Source of the DNA: an uncultured Paenibacillaceae bacterium | Lineage (GTDB): Bacteria; Bacillota; Bacilli; Aneurinibacillales; Aneurinibacillaceae | Assembly: GCA_946478845.1 (NCBI GenBank) | Contig: CAMLDI010000032.1 | Span: 1 to 31,756 of the forward strand | DNA length: 31,756 nucleotides | Reading direction: 5' to 3' | Shown: one piece after another, positions 18,550 to 25,848 of the stretch | Position numbering within the stretch: position 1 is the first letter of the stretch | Layout: every line of letters begins with the position of its first letter | Translations under genes and position numbers: made by a program | The notes under the pieces: generated by a model | What the model saw: the letters and a program-made list of their open reading frames with translations, nothing else | Database searches by the model: none | Told to the model about the DNA's origin: nothing

Positions 18550-18784
18550 TCATTTGTTAATCCTATAGACTTCGATAAACCTAACAATTCCCCAGGCAAT
18601 CATTGCGTACACCGCCATTCCCACAATCGTGGCTGGTTCCAAAATGCTCTGTGTTCTATCCATTCTGGCTGTTGGGGTTTTGAAGATACCCAAGAAAGGA
18701 ATTAAGAAGGAATTAGTTACAGAATATATAAATCCATTTCGTCAAAAATAATATGGGTAACCATTCCTTAAGTTTCCCACCAAA
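18550..18784 (-). pseudogene. Degraded YggT-family membrane protein gene
   Basis: The 473-bp gap between degV and the PIG-L gene holds a decayed reading frame on the minus strand. From 18741 down to the stop at 18550-18552 it is open for 63 codons, with IYSVTNSFLIPFLGIF, then MDRTQSILEPA and VYAMIAWGIVRFI. This resembles the second half of short YggT-family proteins (WIYxxTxPLxxPFxGIF followed by a hydrophobic helix). The preceding part, FGGKLKEWLPILFLTKW, is in another frame (18784 to about 18730). The join lies in a TATATA run, and removing four bases there would restore one frame. No start codon or ribosome binding site is left, and stop codons lie further upstream. The assignment is from motif memory, so moderate. 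Confidence 0.5.
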
Positions 18785-18834
18785 CGTATAGATTATTAAA
18801 TCATAAGGGGATTTTATACGAGAACATTTAGGAA

Positions 18835-18863
18835 TTGACGTAAAGGGAAAAAATTTTTATAAT
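18835..18863 (+). promoter_or_regulatory. SigA-type promoter of the PIG-L deacetylase gene
   Basis: TTGACG (18835-18840) and TATAAT (18858-18863) are separated by 17 bases, nearly perfect consensus. Transcription would begin near 18870, about 55 bases before the start codon. Confidence 0.75.
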
Positions 18864-18924
18864 TAAAACCAAGTAATTAGGTTTGTATAGTGTGTATATC
18901 TGAGAAAGGGTAAGGAGGAGTTGT

Positions 18925-19662
18925 ATGGCTAAGAAAATTCTTTTTATTTTTGCTCATCCTGATGATGAATCTTTTGCGTGTGCAGGAACTATTGCAAAGT
19001 ATCGAAATCTAGGGCATGAAATTTCCTTAGTTTGTGCAACTTCCGGATGCAAAGGGAAGTCTGGGGAATACCAGTTCAATTGCCGTGAAGAGCTTGCCCG
19101 CCATCGGGAAAAAGAAACGAAATGTGCCGCTGAAATTATGGGGATTTCCAATTTATTCTTTTACCGTTATCCTGACGGTTCTTTAATGTCTCAGGATTTG
19201 CAGGCATTAGGACTTCGTATATATAAAACAATCCATGAGATTCGTCCAGATATTATTGTTACTTTCCCACCGGATGGGGTAACAGGACATCCTGATCATA
19301 TTGCCATTTGCCAGGCTACCAATGAAGCTTTATTGTTCATGGACACGGAGGGGGGCTTTTGGGGGGATGTTTATTTTGCATCTATTCCCCATTATTATGA
19401 TTACTGTGAGTTATCTGGACCTGCCAATGTCTTTCCTATTACGGGAAAAGTGGATATTACCCCATATCGTGAAGTAAAAGGTAAAGCCTTGCAGGCCCAT
19501 CGGAGCCAGTTGTTCTCATTAAATCGGGCTTACCCGGGAATTATTGATGGGGAGCACTATTCCATTGGCAATTATGAATACTATACTTTAATCCGCTCTA
19601 AAGGAGAGCTTAATTTTCCACAGGGAAACCCTGAGGAAATTGCTACTTTCGATTTTGTATAA
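18925..19662 (+). CDS. PIG-L family zinc deacetylase
   Basis: This 245-residue cytoplasmic enzyme belongs to the PIG-L/LmbE family of zinc-dependent N-acetyl hydrolases. The metal-binding AHPDDE is at 10-15 and the second ligand motif HPDH at 122-125. Family members deacetylate N-acetylglucosamine linked to other groups, including the bacillithiol precursor (BshB1/BshB2). Bacillales often need such an enzyme for bacillithiol, so that role is possible. No other bsh gene is nearby, however, and the sequence is not distinctive enough for me to call bshB2. AAGGAGGAG precedes ATG 18925. It has its own promoter and seems monocistronic, or joined to the following permease. Confidence 0.85.
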   Translation: MAKKILFIFAHPDDESFACAGTIAKYRNLGHEISLVCATSGCKGKSGEYQFNCREELARHREKETKCAAEIMGISNLFFYRYPDGSLMSQDLQALGLRIYKTIHEIRPDIIVTFPPDGVTGHPDHIAICQATNEALLFMDTEGGFWGDVYFASIPHYYDYCELSGPANVFPITGKVDITPYREVKGKALQAHRSQLFSLNRAYPGIIDGEHYSIGNYEYYTLIRSKGELNFPQGNPEEIATFDFV

Positions 19663-19763
19663 TAAAGAAAAGGTATCAATTTAATAAAAATTATTAATTG
19701 GAAATTATCATACCCTGGAAATTATACTAAAGTAAGATAAAGTAAATGGAACGGAGATCCATT

Positions 19764-21095
19764 ATGAGAAGTTATCTTATTTTAGGAATGTGTATCTTAT
19801 ATTTAGTTCAATATTTTCTTCAATTAAATTGGCTACTCTATCTGGTTGTATTTTTGTCATTCGTTACTTTCATTAGCAGTGCCCATCATGCTAATCGGAT
19901 GCCTCGTTTACTGGGAATCATCATGATGGGTGCAGGAATAATAATAGAATGGAACAAAGGGACCGGCGTAAAAGGAATCAGCGAGGGGATTTTCTTAATT
20001 CTTCCACTGCTAAGCTTGATTATTTTAGTTCCATTACTATCGGTTCCCTTAAGGCTAGGGGGATGGTTTAACTCCATTTCCCTTTTTTTGCATAATTTAT
20101 TGAACCGGCCTCGAAAATTATATGCAGGGATTACGGGAACTCTTTTTTTATTGTCTCCAATCTTAAACCTGGGCTCTATTCGAATTATGAATGATGTTCT
20201 TAAGGACCTTAAACTTCCTTCCGCAATGTCCGCAAAAAGCTATGTAGTGGGTTTTTCGACTGCAACTTTGTGGTCACCTTATTTTGCTTCAGTTTCCTTA
20301 ATTCTGCACTATTTAAATTTGCCCTTTAAAGAATTTTTCTTATATGGATTGGGCTTTTCTTTATTAATGTTGGTAACAGGGAATTTGATGTTTTACTTTT
20401 GGGAAAAAGGGCATCCCCTGAAAATTGCTCAATCTACCGAGGTTTCATTAGGAAAAGAACAACGGAGTCATCTTTTTAAGCTTGTCCTATTTGTCATTCT
20501 ATTAATGAGCAGTTGTTTTTTCATAGAACGGATGACCAATTGGTCCATGATTGTTATTGTCTGTCTTATTTCTATTCTTCTTCCTCTGTTGTTTGGGATC
20601 ATTTCAAGGAATATAAAAGGAATGATTCCTTTAGTAAAAGATTACCGTGATTGTACTGTTCCTATGGTGAATAATGAAATTATGCTTTTTATGAGTGCAG
20701 GAATGCTGGCTTTTGCATTGAAAGGGACAAATGTGATGAATGGAGTCAGTTTATACCTTAACAATTTAGCAGCCCAATCCTTTATTCTCGTTGCTATAGC
20801 CATCATCTTAATTGTGTTTTGTCTTACCTATATGGGCATTCATCAGATTGCCGTTGTTGGTGCCTTAGCCATGCAATTAAATGGGGCGGAACTTGGAATG
20901 AGTAACAATGCTTTAGCGATGATTCTTTTGCTTTCCTGGGCGATATCCACAGCTATTAGCCCATTCTCTGGCCTTAATTTAATGGTGAGCCGCTTTGTCA
21001 ATCTATCGGGAAATCAGGTTGGACTTCGTGTCAATGGTTTCTATATGCTAGCGATTACTTTAATGGGAATTGCTGTTATTTCTTGGATTGGGTAA
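19764..21095 (+). CDS. Polytopic membrane protein, possible ion-transporter-type permease, substrate unknown
   Basis: This 443-residue protein is almost entirely hydrophobic, with about ten or more predicted membrane helices. Two stretches look like a repeated half: SPYFASVSLILHYLNLPFKEF (around residues 170-195) and SPFSGLNLMVSRFVNLSG (around 405-420), each a short S-P-F/Y hinge followed by a helix. Such paired hinges are seen in the ion transporter superfamily (ArsB, NhaD, DcuC and SLC13 types). I do not recognise a named family and give no substrate. I chose ATG 19764, with ACGGAG eight to nine bases upstream; an in-frame ATG at 19746 has no such site. It lies 101 bp after the PIG-L gene and ends 4 bp from the convergent SpoIID-like gene, with no evident terminator between. 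Confidence 0.8.
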   Translation: MRSYLILGMCILYLVQYFLQLNWLLYLVVFLSFVTFISSAHHANRMPRLLGIIMMGAGIIIEWNKGTGVKGISEGIFLILPLLSLIILVPLLSVPLRLGGWFNSISLFLHNLLNRPRKLYAGITGTLFLLSPILNLGSIRIMNDVLKDLKLPSAMSAKSYVVGFSTATLWSPYFASVSLILHYLNLPFKEFFLYGLGFSLLMLVTGNLMFYFWEKGHPLKIAQSTEVSLGKEQRSHLFKLVLFVILLMSSCFFIERMTNWSMIVIVCLISILLPLLFGIISRNIKGMIPLVKDYRDCTVPMVNNEIMLFMSAGMLAFALKGTNVMNGVSLYLNNLAAQSFILVAIAIILIVFCLTYMGIHQIAVVGALAMQLNGAELGMSNNALAMILLLSWAISTAISPFSGLNLMVSRFVNLSGNQVGLRVNGFYMLAITLMGIAVISWIG

Positions 21096-21099
21096 GACT

Positions 21100-22350
21100 T
21101 TAATGTAGTGTAATTTTAGTGCCTGGAAAATAAAACTGCAGGATTTCTTTATAGGTTTTTCCTTTATGACCCATCATATAAGCACCCCATTGGCTCATGC
21201 CTACCCCATGGCCATAGCCTCTTCCTTTCAAAGTGTATATACCATTGCTAAATGCCAAAGTATCCGTAAGGAAACTTTTAAATCGGGTACCTCCCACCAT
21301 AGAGCGGATGGTTGCTACTGGCACATCATGAAGGGAGATTTTTTGATATAGAATGGTTCCTTCCAGTAACCGGAGGAGGAATTCTACATCTATGGATCCC
21401 TTTACGGAGCGGCTAGATGTATAACGTTGTTGAGAAATTTCCCAATGGGGGATGGAGAGGATTTTAATTTCTCCAGAGTATCCCTTGTTTTGCAGCCATC
21501 TTTTTATATTTGCTGTGATTTGTGTATCTTTTTCTTCAAGCAGGTCCCATATATGGGGAATTTCCCAGTTGATTTTTCCCATATCAATTTGGGTTTTATG
21601 GAAGGATAACTCCCAGGGATTAATGGGGTCATAGGGATCCTTTTTAATTGGGAAGTAGGATAAGGGATTGCCGCCCCACACGTTCGTATTATTTTCTGTG
21701 ATGCCTCCATTGCTCGAAGAATAAAAAGCTTCAATTAAATGGTTATTAAATGTAAGGACTTCCCCGCGGGTTTCCTCCACAGCTTTGGTACTACTAGAAT
21801 ACCAGGCATATCCTCCATATACCTGATAATGGGTCGTATCATCCATTTCTTTTTTGTAATGGGCATAGGTATAGGTGCGAGCTGCCAGAGTTTGGGCTTT
21901 TAAAGATTCAAGATTCCATGAAGGGCTTACTTCAAAGGGGACAACCCCTTTTAGGTAATCTTCAATGGGCAATTGGTTAACAGGACGGATATTGTTGTTT
22001 TCTAAACGGATTTCCATGGCTCCCAAATAGGGGCGATTGTTAATCTTTATATAGTGGGCTGTGTCATAATGATTGGGTACAAGCATTAATGATTCTGTCA
22101 GTTGATATGTATTTCCCCCGCCCTCAAGAAGTAACTTCCCATTTTTTGCTGATAGGTGATAATTCACTCCTTCCTGTAAGTAAAGGGTAGGGTCTGTTGT
22201 AAAATAGGTTCCGTTTATATGAAGATATAGTTCTGAAGTATTTCCCACATAATTCACTAACTTCACGGATACCATTTCTTCAGCTTTACTAACTGCAGGA
22301 TATGTAATAAATAAAAATAAGGATATGAAAAAACCAAGTAAGTATCTCAT
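21100..22350 (-). CDS. SpoIID/LytB domain protein, exported
   Basis: This 416-residue protein has an N-terminal signal peptide or anchor (LLGFFISLFLFITYPAVSKA, about 4-23) and a C-terminal SpoIID/LytB domain. The domain shows LPIEDYLKGVVPFEVSPSW with the expected acidic residue, LKAQTLAARTYTYAHYK, SSSNGGITENNTNVWGG and the ending GYGHGVGMSQWGAYMMG. SpoIID is a lytic transglycosylase for engulfment, while LytB enhances the LytC amidase. The longer N-terminal region and the location (not next to spoIIQ or murAA) mean this may be a paralogue rather than the sporulation SpoIID itself. It follows the UbiB-like gene by 51 bp on the same strand. AAGGAAAG lies upstream of ATG 22350, in a repeated element. 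Confidence 0.88.
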   Translation of the reverse strand: MRYLLGFFISLFLFITYPAVSKAEEMVSVKLVNYVGNTSELYLHINGTYFTTDPTLYLQEGVNYHLSAKNGKLLLEGGGNTYQLTESLMLVPNHYDTAHYIKINNRPYLGAMEIRLENNNIRPVNQLPIEDYLKGVVPFEVSPSWNLESLKAQTLAARTYTYAHYKKEMDDTTHYQVYGGYAWYSSSTKAVEETRGEVLTFNNHLIEAFYSSSNGGITENNTNVWGGNPLSYFPIKKDPYDPINPWELSFHKTQIDMGKINWEIPHIWDLLEEKDTQITANIKRWLQNKGYSGEIKILSIPHWEISQQRYTSSRSVKGSIDVEFLLRLLEGTILYQKISLHDVPVATIRSMVGGTRFKSFLTDTLAFSNGIYTLKGRGYGHGVGMSQWGAYMMGHKGKTYKEILQFYFPGTKITLH

Positions 22351-22390
22351 ATCCCTATTCTTTCCTTAAAAGGGAAAACAATTCCTTAAG
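22349..22390. repeat. 42-bp repeat, copy 1
   Basis: This segment matches 24201-24242 at 36 of 42 positions without gaps. It occupies the leader of the SpoIID-like gene, including its ribosome binding site. On the minus strand it contains TTTCC and GGAAA arms that can form a small hairpin; the second copy can form TTTTC/GAAAA at the same place. Confidence 0.75.
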
Positions 22391-22401
22391 GAGCAAAGGG
22401 T

Positions 22402-24126
22402 TCAAAATCTGCCGGATTTAAATATTGAATAGATTAACCAGAGGAACATCAGTAGGGCCACGGCAAACCCAATTTCAATGGCGGGTACGTTCCAGAGAAG
22501 GGTGGATTGTCTGGTTAATGCCGAGCCTATAATAAGACCGGCCATGATGATGCTGAAAGAAAGCAAGACAATACTAAATGACAACCGGTTACTAATCCGT
22601 TCTAATTTTTTTAGAAACAGATTAAGTTCTGGAATGGTAATTTCCATATGAAGTTTCCCTTTTTTGATGACTGAAGCCAGTTCGTGCAAATGCTTCGGCA
22701 ATTTGGAGAGCAGTTCCCCATATTCAATCAGTTCGTTCATTAAATTTCTCGTAATCTTCTTTGGATTATAACGATCTTTTAAAAGTTCACGGCCAAAAGG
22801 TTCAGCTACTTTGATGATACTAAGTTCCGGGTCTAATTTTTCTACAATTCCTTCTACGGTAAGAATTGCTTTTCCTAACAATGTTAAATCAGACGGGATT
22901 TTTATTTGGTGTTGGAATGCGACAGAAAATAAATCATTCATTGCTTCACCTAAATTAACTTTGCTAAATGGGATATCATAGTACTTTTCCTTTAGTAACT
23001 CCACATCTGCTCTCAATTGCCTCATATTCATTTCATCAGGCATGATTCCTATACTGGTAATTGCTTTGATGAGCTTGTCTGTGTCCTGATGATTTAGAGC
23101 AATCAATAAAGATGCGAAATGCATTTTCATTTCAGGAGTAAGGCGCCCCACCATGCCGAAATCCATAAAGGCGATGACTTCCTCTGATAACACCAGAATA
23201 TTGCCGGGATGGGGGTCTCCATGGAAAAAGCCTTCAATGAAAATCTGATGGAGAGTCGCCTGTGCAACCCGTTTTGCTAATACTTTACAGTTATACCCTT
23301 TTTGAGTGAGGGTTTCTATTTTATTAATCTTAATTCCTTCTATGTATTCCATGGTGAGCACTTTTTGCGTGGAATAATCCCAATAAATTTTTGGAACACG
23401 TATTTTAGGGTCATGAAAAAATTGCTTGCCAATCTTTTCCCCATTTCTCCCCTCAACAGTATAATCTAATTCTCCTTGCAACGATTTGGAGAATTCATCC
23501 ACTATATCCCTTAATTGATATTTAGTTGCTGATTTTATGCGTTGCTCAACTAACGTGACTATTTCTTGCAGAATTTCTAAATCGGTTTTTATAATTTTTC
23601 GAATATTAGGACGTTGCACTTTGATGGCTACTTGATCGCCTGAATGTAAAACAGCGTAATGAACCTGTCCAATGGAAGCGGCAGCAAGAGGAACCTCATT
23701 AAATTCAGCAAACAGATGATCAATGGTATCTCCCAATTCTTTCTCAATAATGGTCTTCACAATTTCAGAGGGAAAGGGAGGGACATGGTTTTGCAGTTTC
23801 TCAAGTTCAAGAATAATGTTGGCCGGCAATAAATCAGGCCGGGTGCTGGCAAACTGCCCCATTTTAACAAAAGTAGGCCCCATTTCCTCTAAGAACATGC
23901 GAATACGCTCTGCTATGGGTTTCATATAAATGTCCTGATCATCTTCAACCAGGTGTTTTGGCAAGGAAAACAATTCATGAAGCCCTAATTCTTTAGTAAT
24001 AAAGCCGAAACCATGTCGGGAAAAGGAGGCTACAATATCTCGATAGCGATGCATATGGCGAATTCGTTTATCTAAAATATAAAACCTCTCCTTTAAAGTT
24101 GATGCCGGTGCCTTCAAAGTAGGCAC
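22402..24126 (-). CDS. UbiB/AarF/ABC1 family atypical kinase-like protein
   Basis: The family is best known from ubiquinone synthesis; Bacilli lack ubiquinone and the role there is unknown. Counted from GTG 24126 (574 residues), the family's KMGQFASTRPD is at 88-98 and the alanine-rich loop AAASIGQVH at 148-156. The lysine K169, HGDPHPGN at 302-309 and DFG at 322-324 follow. Two C-terminal membrane helices lie at about 520-543 and 547-567. The start is uncertain. GTG 24126 has no ribosome binding site and lies just after the predicted transcription start. AAAGGAGAGG at 24094-24085 points instead to an ATT codon at 24078, giving ILDKRIRH, which aligns with where homologues start. I list the longest canonical frame. 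It probably shares a transcript with the SpoIID-like gene. Confidence 0.9.
   Translation of the reverse strand: MPTLKAPASTLKERFYILDKRIRHMHRYRDIVASFSRHGFGFITKELGLHELFSLPKHLVEDDQDIYMKPIAERIRMFLEEMGPTFVKMGQFASTRPDLLPANIILELEKLQNHVPPFPSEIVKTIIEKELGDTIDHLFAEFNEVPLAAASIGQVHYAVLHSGDQVAIKVQRPNIRKIIKTDLEILQEIVTLVEQRIKSATKYQLRDIVDEFSKSLQGELDYTVEGRNGEKIGKQFFHDPKIRVPKIYWDYSTQKVLTMEYIEGIKINKIETLTQKGYNCKVLAKRVAQATLHQIFIEGFFHGDPHPGNILVLSEEVIAFMDFGMVGRLTPEMKMHFASLLIALNHQDTDKLIKAITSIGIMPDEMNMRQLRADVELLKEKYYDIPFSKVNLGEAMNDLFSVAFQHQIKIPSDLTLLGKAILTVEGIVEKLDPELSIIKVAEPFGRELLKDRYNPKKITRNLMNELIEYGELLSKLPKHLHELASVIKKGKLHMEITIPELNLFLKKLERISNRLSFSIVLLSFSIIMAGLIIGSALTRQSTLLWNVPAIEIGFAVALLMFLWLIYSIFKSGRF
24085..24094 (-). 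promoter_or_regulatory. Strong ribosome binding site inside the long UbiB frame
   Basis: AAAGGAGAGG on the minus strand is an excellent ribosome binding site. It is nine bases from the in-frame ATT at 24078-24076 and more than 30 bases from the next in-frame ATG (24054). It is the main evidence for a non-canonical start of the UbiB-like gene. Confidence 0.55.
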
Positions 24127-24146
24127 TAACCAAGTTTTCTTTAATA

Positions 24147-24175
24147 ATCATGGTCTGGAAAAACGTGATTGTCAA
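24147..24175 (-). promoter_or_regulatory. SigA-type promoter of the UbiB-like gene
   Basis: On the minus strand a perfect -35 TTGACA (24175-24170) is followed after 17 bases by CATGAT (24152-24147), four of six matches to the -10 consensus. The transcript would start near 24140. Confidence 0.55.
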
Positions 24176-24200
24176 TAATCTAAAATAAGGAGTGAATCCT

Positions 24201-24242
24201 ATATCCCTATTTTTTCCTTTAAGTAGAAAACAATTCTTTAAG
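24201..24242. repeat. 42-bp repeat, copy 2
   Basis: Partner of 22349-22390 (36 of 42 identical). It lies just upstream of the UbiB-like promoter, in the roughly 300-bp gap between that gene and the divergent small membrane gene. Where copy 1 has the ATG of the SpoIID-like gene, copy 2 reads ATA, so it looks like a non-functional copy of a gene leader. The rest of this gap holds the two divergent promoter regions and nothing else I recognise. Confidence 0.75.
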
Positions 24243-24434
24243 TCCATTCGGCAAATAGCAGCATAAATACAATTCCTCTTTTTACACGTTAAATTTTGTA
24301 GTAACCCATTTAAGTCAAAATATTGAAATGAAGCAAAACCTCCATTTTTTACAATTGTTTTATGGTATGATTCAAGTGAGAAATTTGTCGAAATTTGACG
24401 CAAATTATCACAAGGAAAAAAGTGGGGTATTATT

Positions 24435-24689
24435 ATGGGCAAGAGATTTACTTTAATTGTATTCTCTATTTTATCGGCAATAATAGGTATGTATTTAATG
24501 TATGAATCTTTTATTTTACAGAGTGCAACAATTGATGGCGGGGGTGTAGGCTTTCATCCTTTTGGATTAAATATGATGATACCTAATGATATGATTACCT
24601 CCATCTCTATTAAAACCTTTGTTTTTGGATTCTTATTTGTTGTGGTTTCCTTTTTGTTATTCAAATTGAAAAAACTGCAAACGAATTAA
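24435..24689 (+). CDS. Small two-helix membrane protein of unknown function
   Basis: This 84-residue protein has a membrane helix at about 6-28 and another at about 60-78. Between them is a loop starting with a glycine-rich segment (DGGGVGFHPFG), and the protein ends in a lysine-rich tail. I do not recognise a family. ATG 24435 is preceded by AAGGAAA and AGTGGGG, both imperfect ribosome binding sites. An extended -10 (TGGTATGAT, 24363-24371) without a clear -35 lies upstream. It is divergent from the UbiB-like gene. Hydrophobicity pattern and separate upstream region support a real gene, but the evidence is moderate. Confidence 0.65.
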   Translation: MGKRFTLIVFSILSAIIGMYLMYESFILQSATIDGGGVGFHPFGLNMMIPNDMITSISIKTFVFGFLFVVVSFLLFKLKKLQTN

Positions 24690-24725
24690 AATACATAAGG
24701 CTATCCCCCCTGAAAATAAGCGAAA

Positions 24726-24758
24726 GACGGAGAGGATACATCAATTTTCCTTTCCGTC
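24726..24758. terminator. Hairpin between convergent small genes
   Basis: GACGGAGAGGA (24726-24736) pairs with TCCTTTCCGTC (24748-24758). The plus-strand RNA needs one G-U pair and the minus-strand RNA has one mismatch. On the minus strand it is followed by a T-rich but interrupted tail. It lies between two convergent genes and probably serves as their terminator, though neither side has a clean T run. Confidence 0.45.
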
Positions 24759-24771
24759 CTAGTGGCTATAT

Positions 24772-25029
24772 CTAATCATCCGAGCTTTTTTTATTCTTGT
24801 TAAATAATTTCCCAAATATACCGCCTAACTGGATTCCCTGACCTCTGTTTTGCATTTTTTCTTTTCTTTTCTCTTCCCGAAGTTCCCTTCTCCGAGCTCG
24901 CTCTTCTTTCATGGCAGCTATTTTTTCTGCTTTTGCTTTCCTTCTTTCGATTCGGTATAAATCACCTCTACGAGATTGTCTCCTTCTCCTGGGTAAACCA
25001 TTGTCTTCTTGTTGTGGATTTACAGCCAT
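24772..25029 (-). CDS. Small highly charged protein of unknown function
   Basis: This 85-residue protein is rich in Arg, Lys and Glu. Residues about 14-63 are almost wholly charged or alanine (RRRRQSRRGD, RRKAKAEK, REEKRKEK), suggesting a long single helix or coiled coil. The end has GGIFGKLF followed by a lysine- and acid-rich tail. I do not recognise it. Possible roles such as nucleic acid or membrane binding would be speculation. ATG 25029 is preceded by AGAGGGTG. The frame has no rival on the other strand with better features, and its biased but regular codon use supports coding. Confidence 0.6.
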   Translation of the reverse strand: MAVNPQQEDNGLPRRRRQSRRGDLYRIERRKAKAEKIAAMKEERARRRELREEKRKEKMQNRGQGIQLGGIFGKLFNKNKKSSDD

Positions 25030-25149
25030 TATTTTTCACCCTCTTCAGCCAGATGATTCATTATATACAGGAAGAGGGAGATGGTTTATCTTCTATTTAG
25101 TATAATAAGTGGGGTATATTGGTTTTACTGTAGAAAGGAAGGGCCAGGA

Positions 25150-25848
25150 ATGAGCGGTACAATTCTTATAGTGGATGATGAAGAAAAAATTCGATCTATT
25201 GTTACGAACTATTTGAAGCAGGAAGGATTTAAAATAGATGAGGCCTCAAATGGCCAGGAGGCTTTACAACGATTAAAAGATACTAGCAGGGACTATGATT
25301 TAGTCGTTTTGGATTGGATGATGCCAGGTATAAGCGGGTTAGAGGCATGTAGGAAAATAAGGGAGTTTTCCGAGATTCCAATCCTATTTTTAACGGCGAA
25401 AACAGATGAAGTGGACAAGCTGGTTGGTTTAGAAATTGGTGCCGATGATTTTATTACGAAACCTTTTTCCCTCCGTGAATTAGCTGCAAGAATTCGCGTG
25501 ATTTTACGCAGGATGCAAAAAGTTCAAAGGGTTTCTGTGGAATTTATACTCGTTCGGGGTGAAATGGCCATTGATTTAAACCGCCATATTGTAAAAGTAA
25601 ACCAAGAAGAAGTCGTGCTTACTCCTACAGAGTTTAAGTTATTGCATACTCTGGCAAGTTCTCCAGGTAGAGTATATTCTCGTTTACAGCTTTTGACCCT
25701 TTGTCTTGGGGAGGAGTATGCAGGATATGAACGTTCTATCGATACACATATCAGTAATCTGCGTAAGAAAATAGAAAAAGACCCCGCCAAACCTACCTAT
25801 ATTGTTACTGTATTTGGGATTGGGTATAAATTTGGAGAAACCCTATGA
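25150..25848 (+). CDS. OmpR/PhoB family response regulator
   Basis: This 232-residue regulator has an N-terminal receiver domain with the acidic pair D9/D10, phosphoacceptor D55 (VVLDWMMPG), T82 and K104 (TKPF). A C-terminal winged-helix DNA-binding domain (about 135-230) carries LTPTEFKLL, SIDTHISNLRKKIE and FGIGYKF. I chose ATG 25150, with AAAGGAAGG upstream; the frame is open further 5' but has no good site. TATAAT occurs at 25101-25106 without a recognisable -35. It overlaps the sensor kinase by four bases (ATGA), so the two form a two-component pair. Confidence 0.94.
   Translation: MSGTILIVDDEEKIRSIVTNYLKQEGFKIDEASNGQEALQRLKDTSRDYDLVVLDWMMPGISGLEACRKIREFSEIPILFLTAKTDEVDKLVGLEIGADDFITKPFSLRELAARIRVILRRMQKVQRVSVEFILVRGEMAIDLNRHIVKVNQEEVVLTPTEFKLLHTLASSPGRVYSRLQLLTLCLGEEYAGYERSIDTHISNLRKKIEKDPAKPTYIVTVFGIGYKFGETL

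Noticed and set aside
18925..19662. Naming the PIG-L gene bshB2
   Set aside because: The zinc motifs are shared by all PIG-L enzymes and there is no bacillithiol gene nearby, so the specific name is not supported.
24068..24442. 124-codon minus-strand frame across the UbiB-like upstream region
   Set aside because: It overlaps the start of the UbiB-like gene in another frame, crosses both the promoter and the repeat, and shows no family features.
24691..24771. Hairpin with GGCTAT on both flanks considered as a riboswitch
   Set aside because: It lies between two convergent genes rather than upstream of one, the flanking GGCTAT copies are direct not inverted, and no known aptamer core was recognised.
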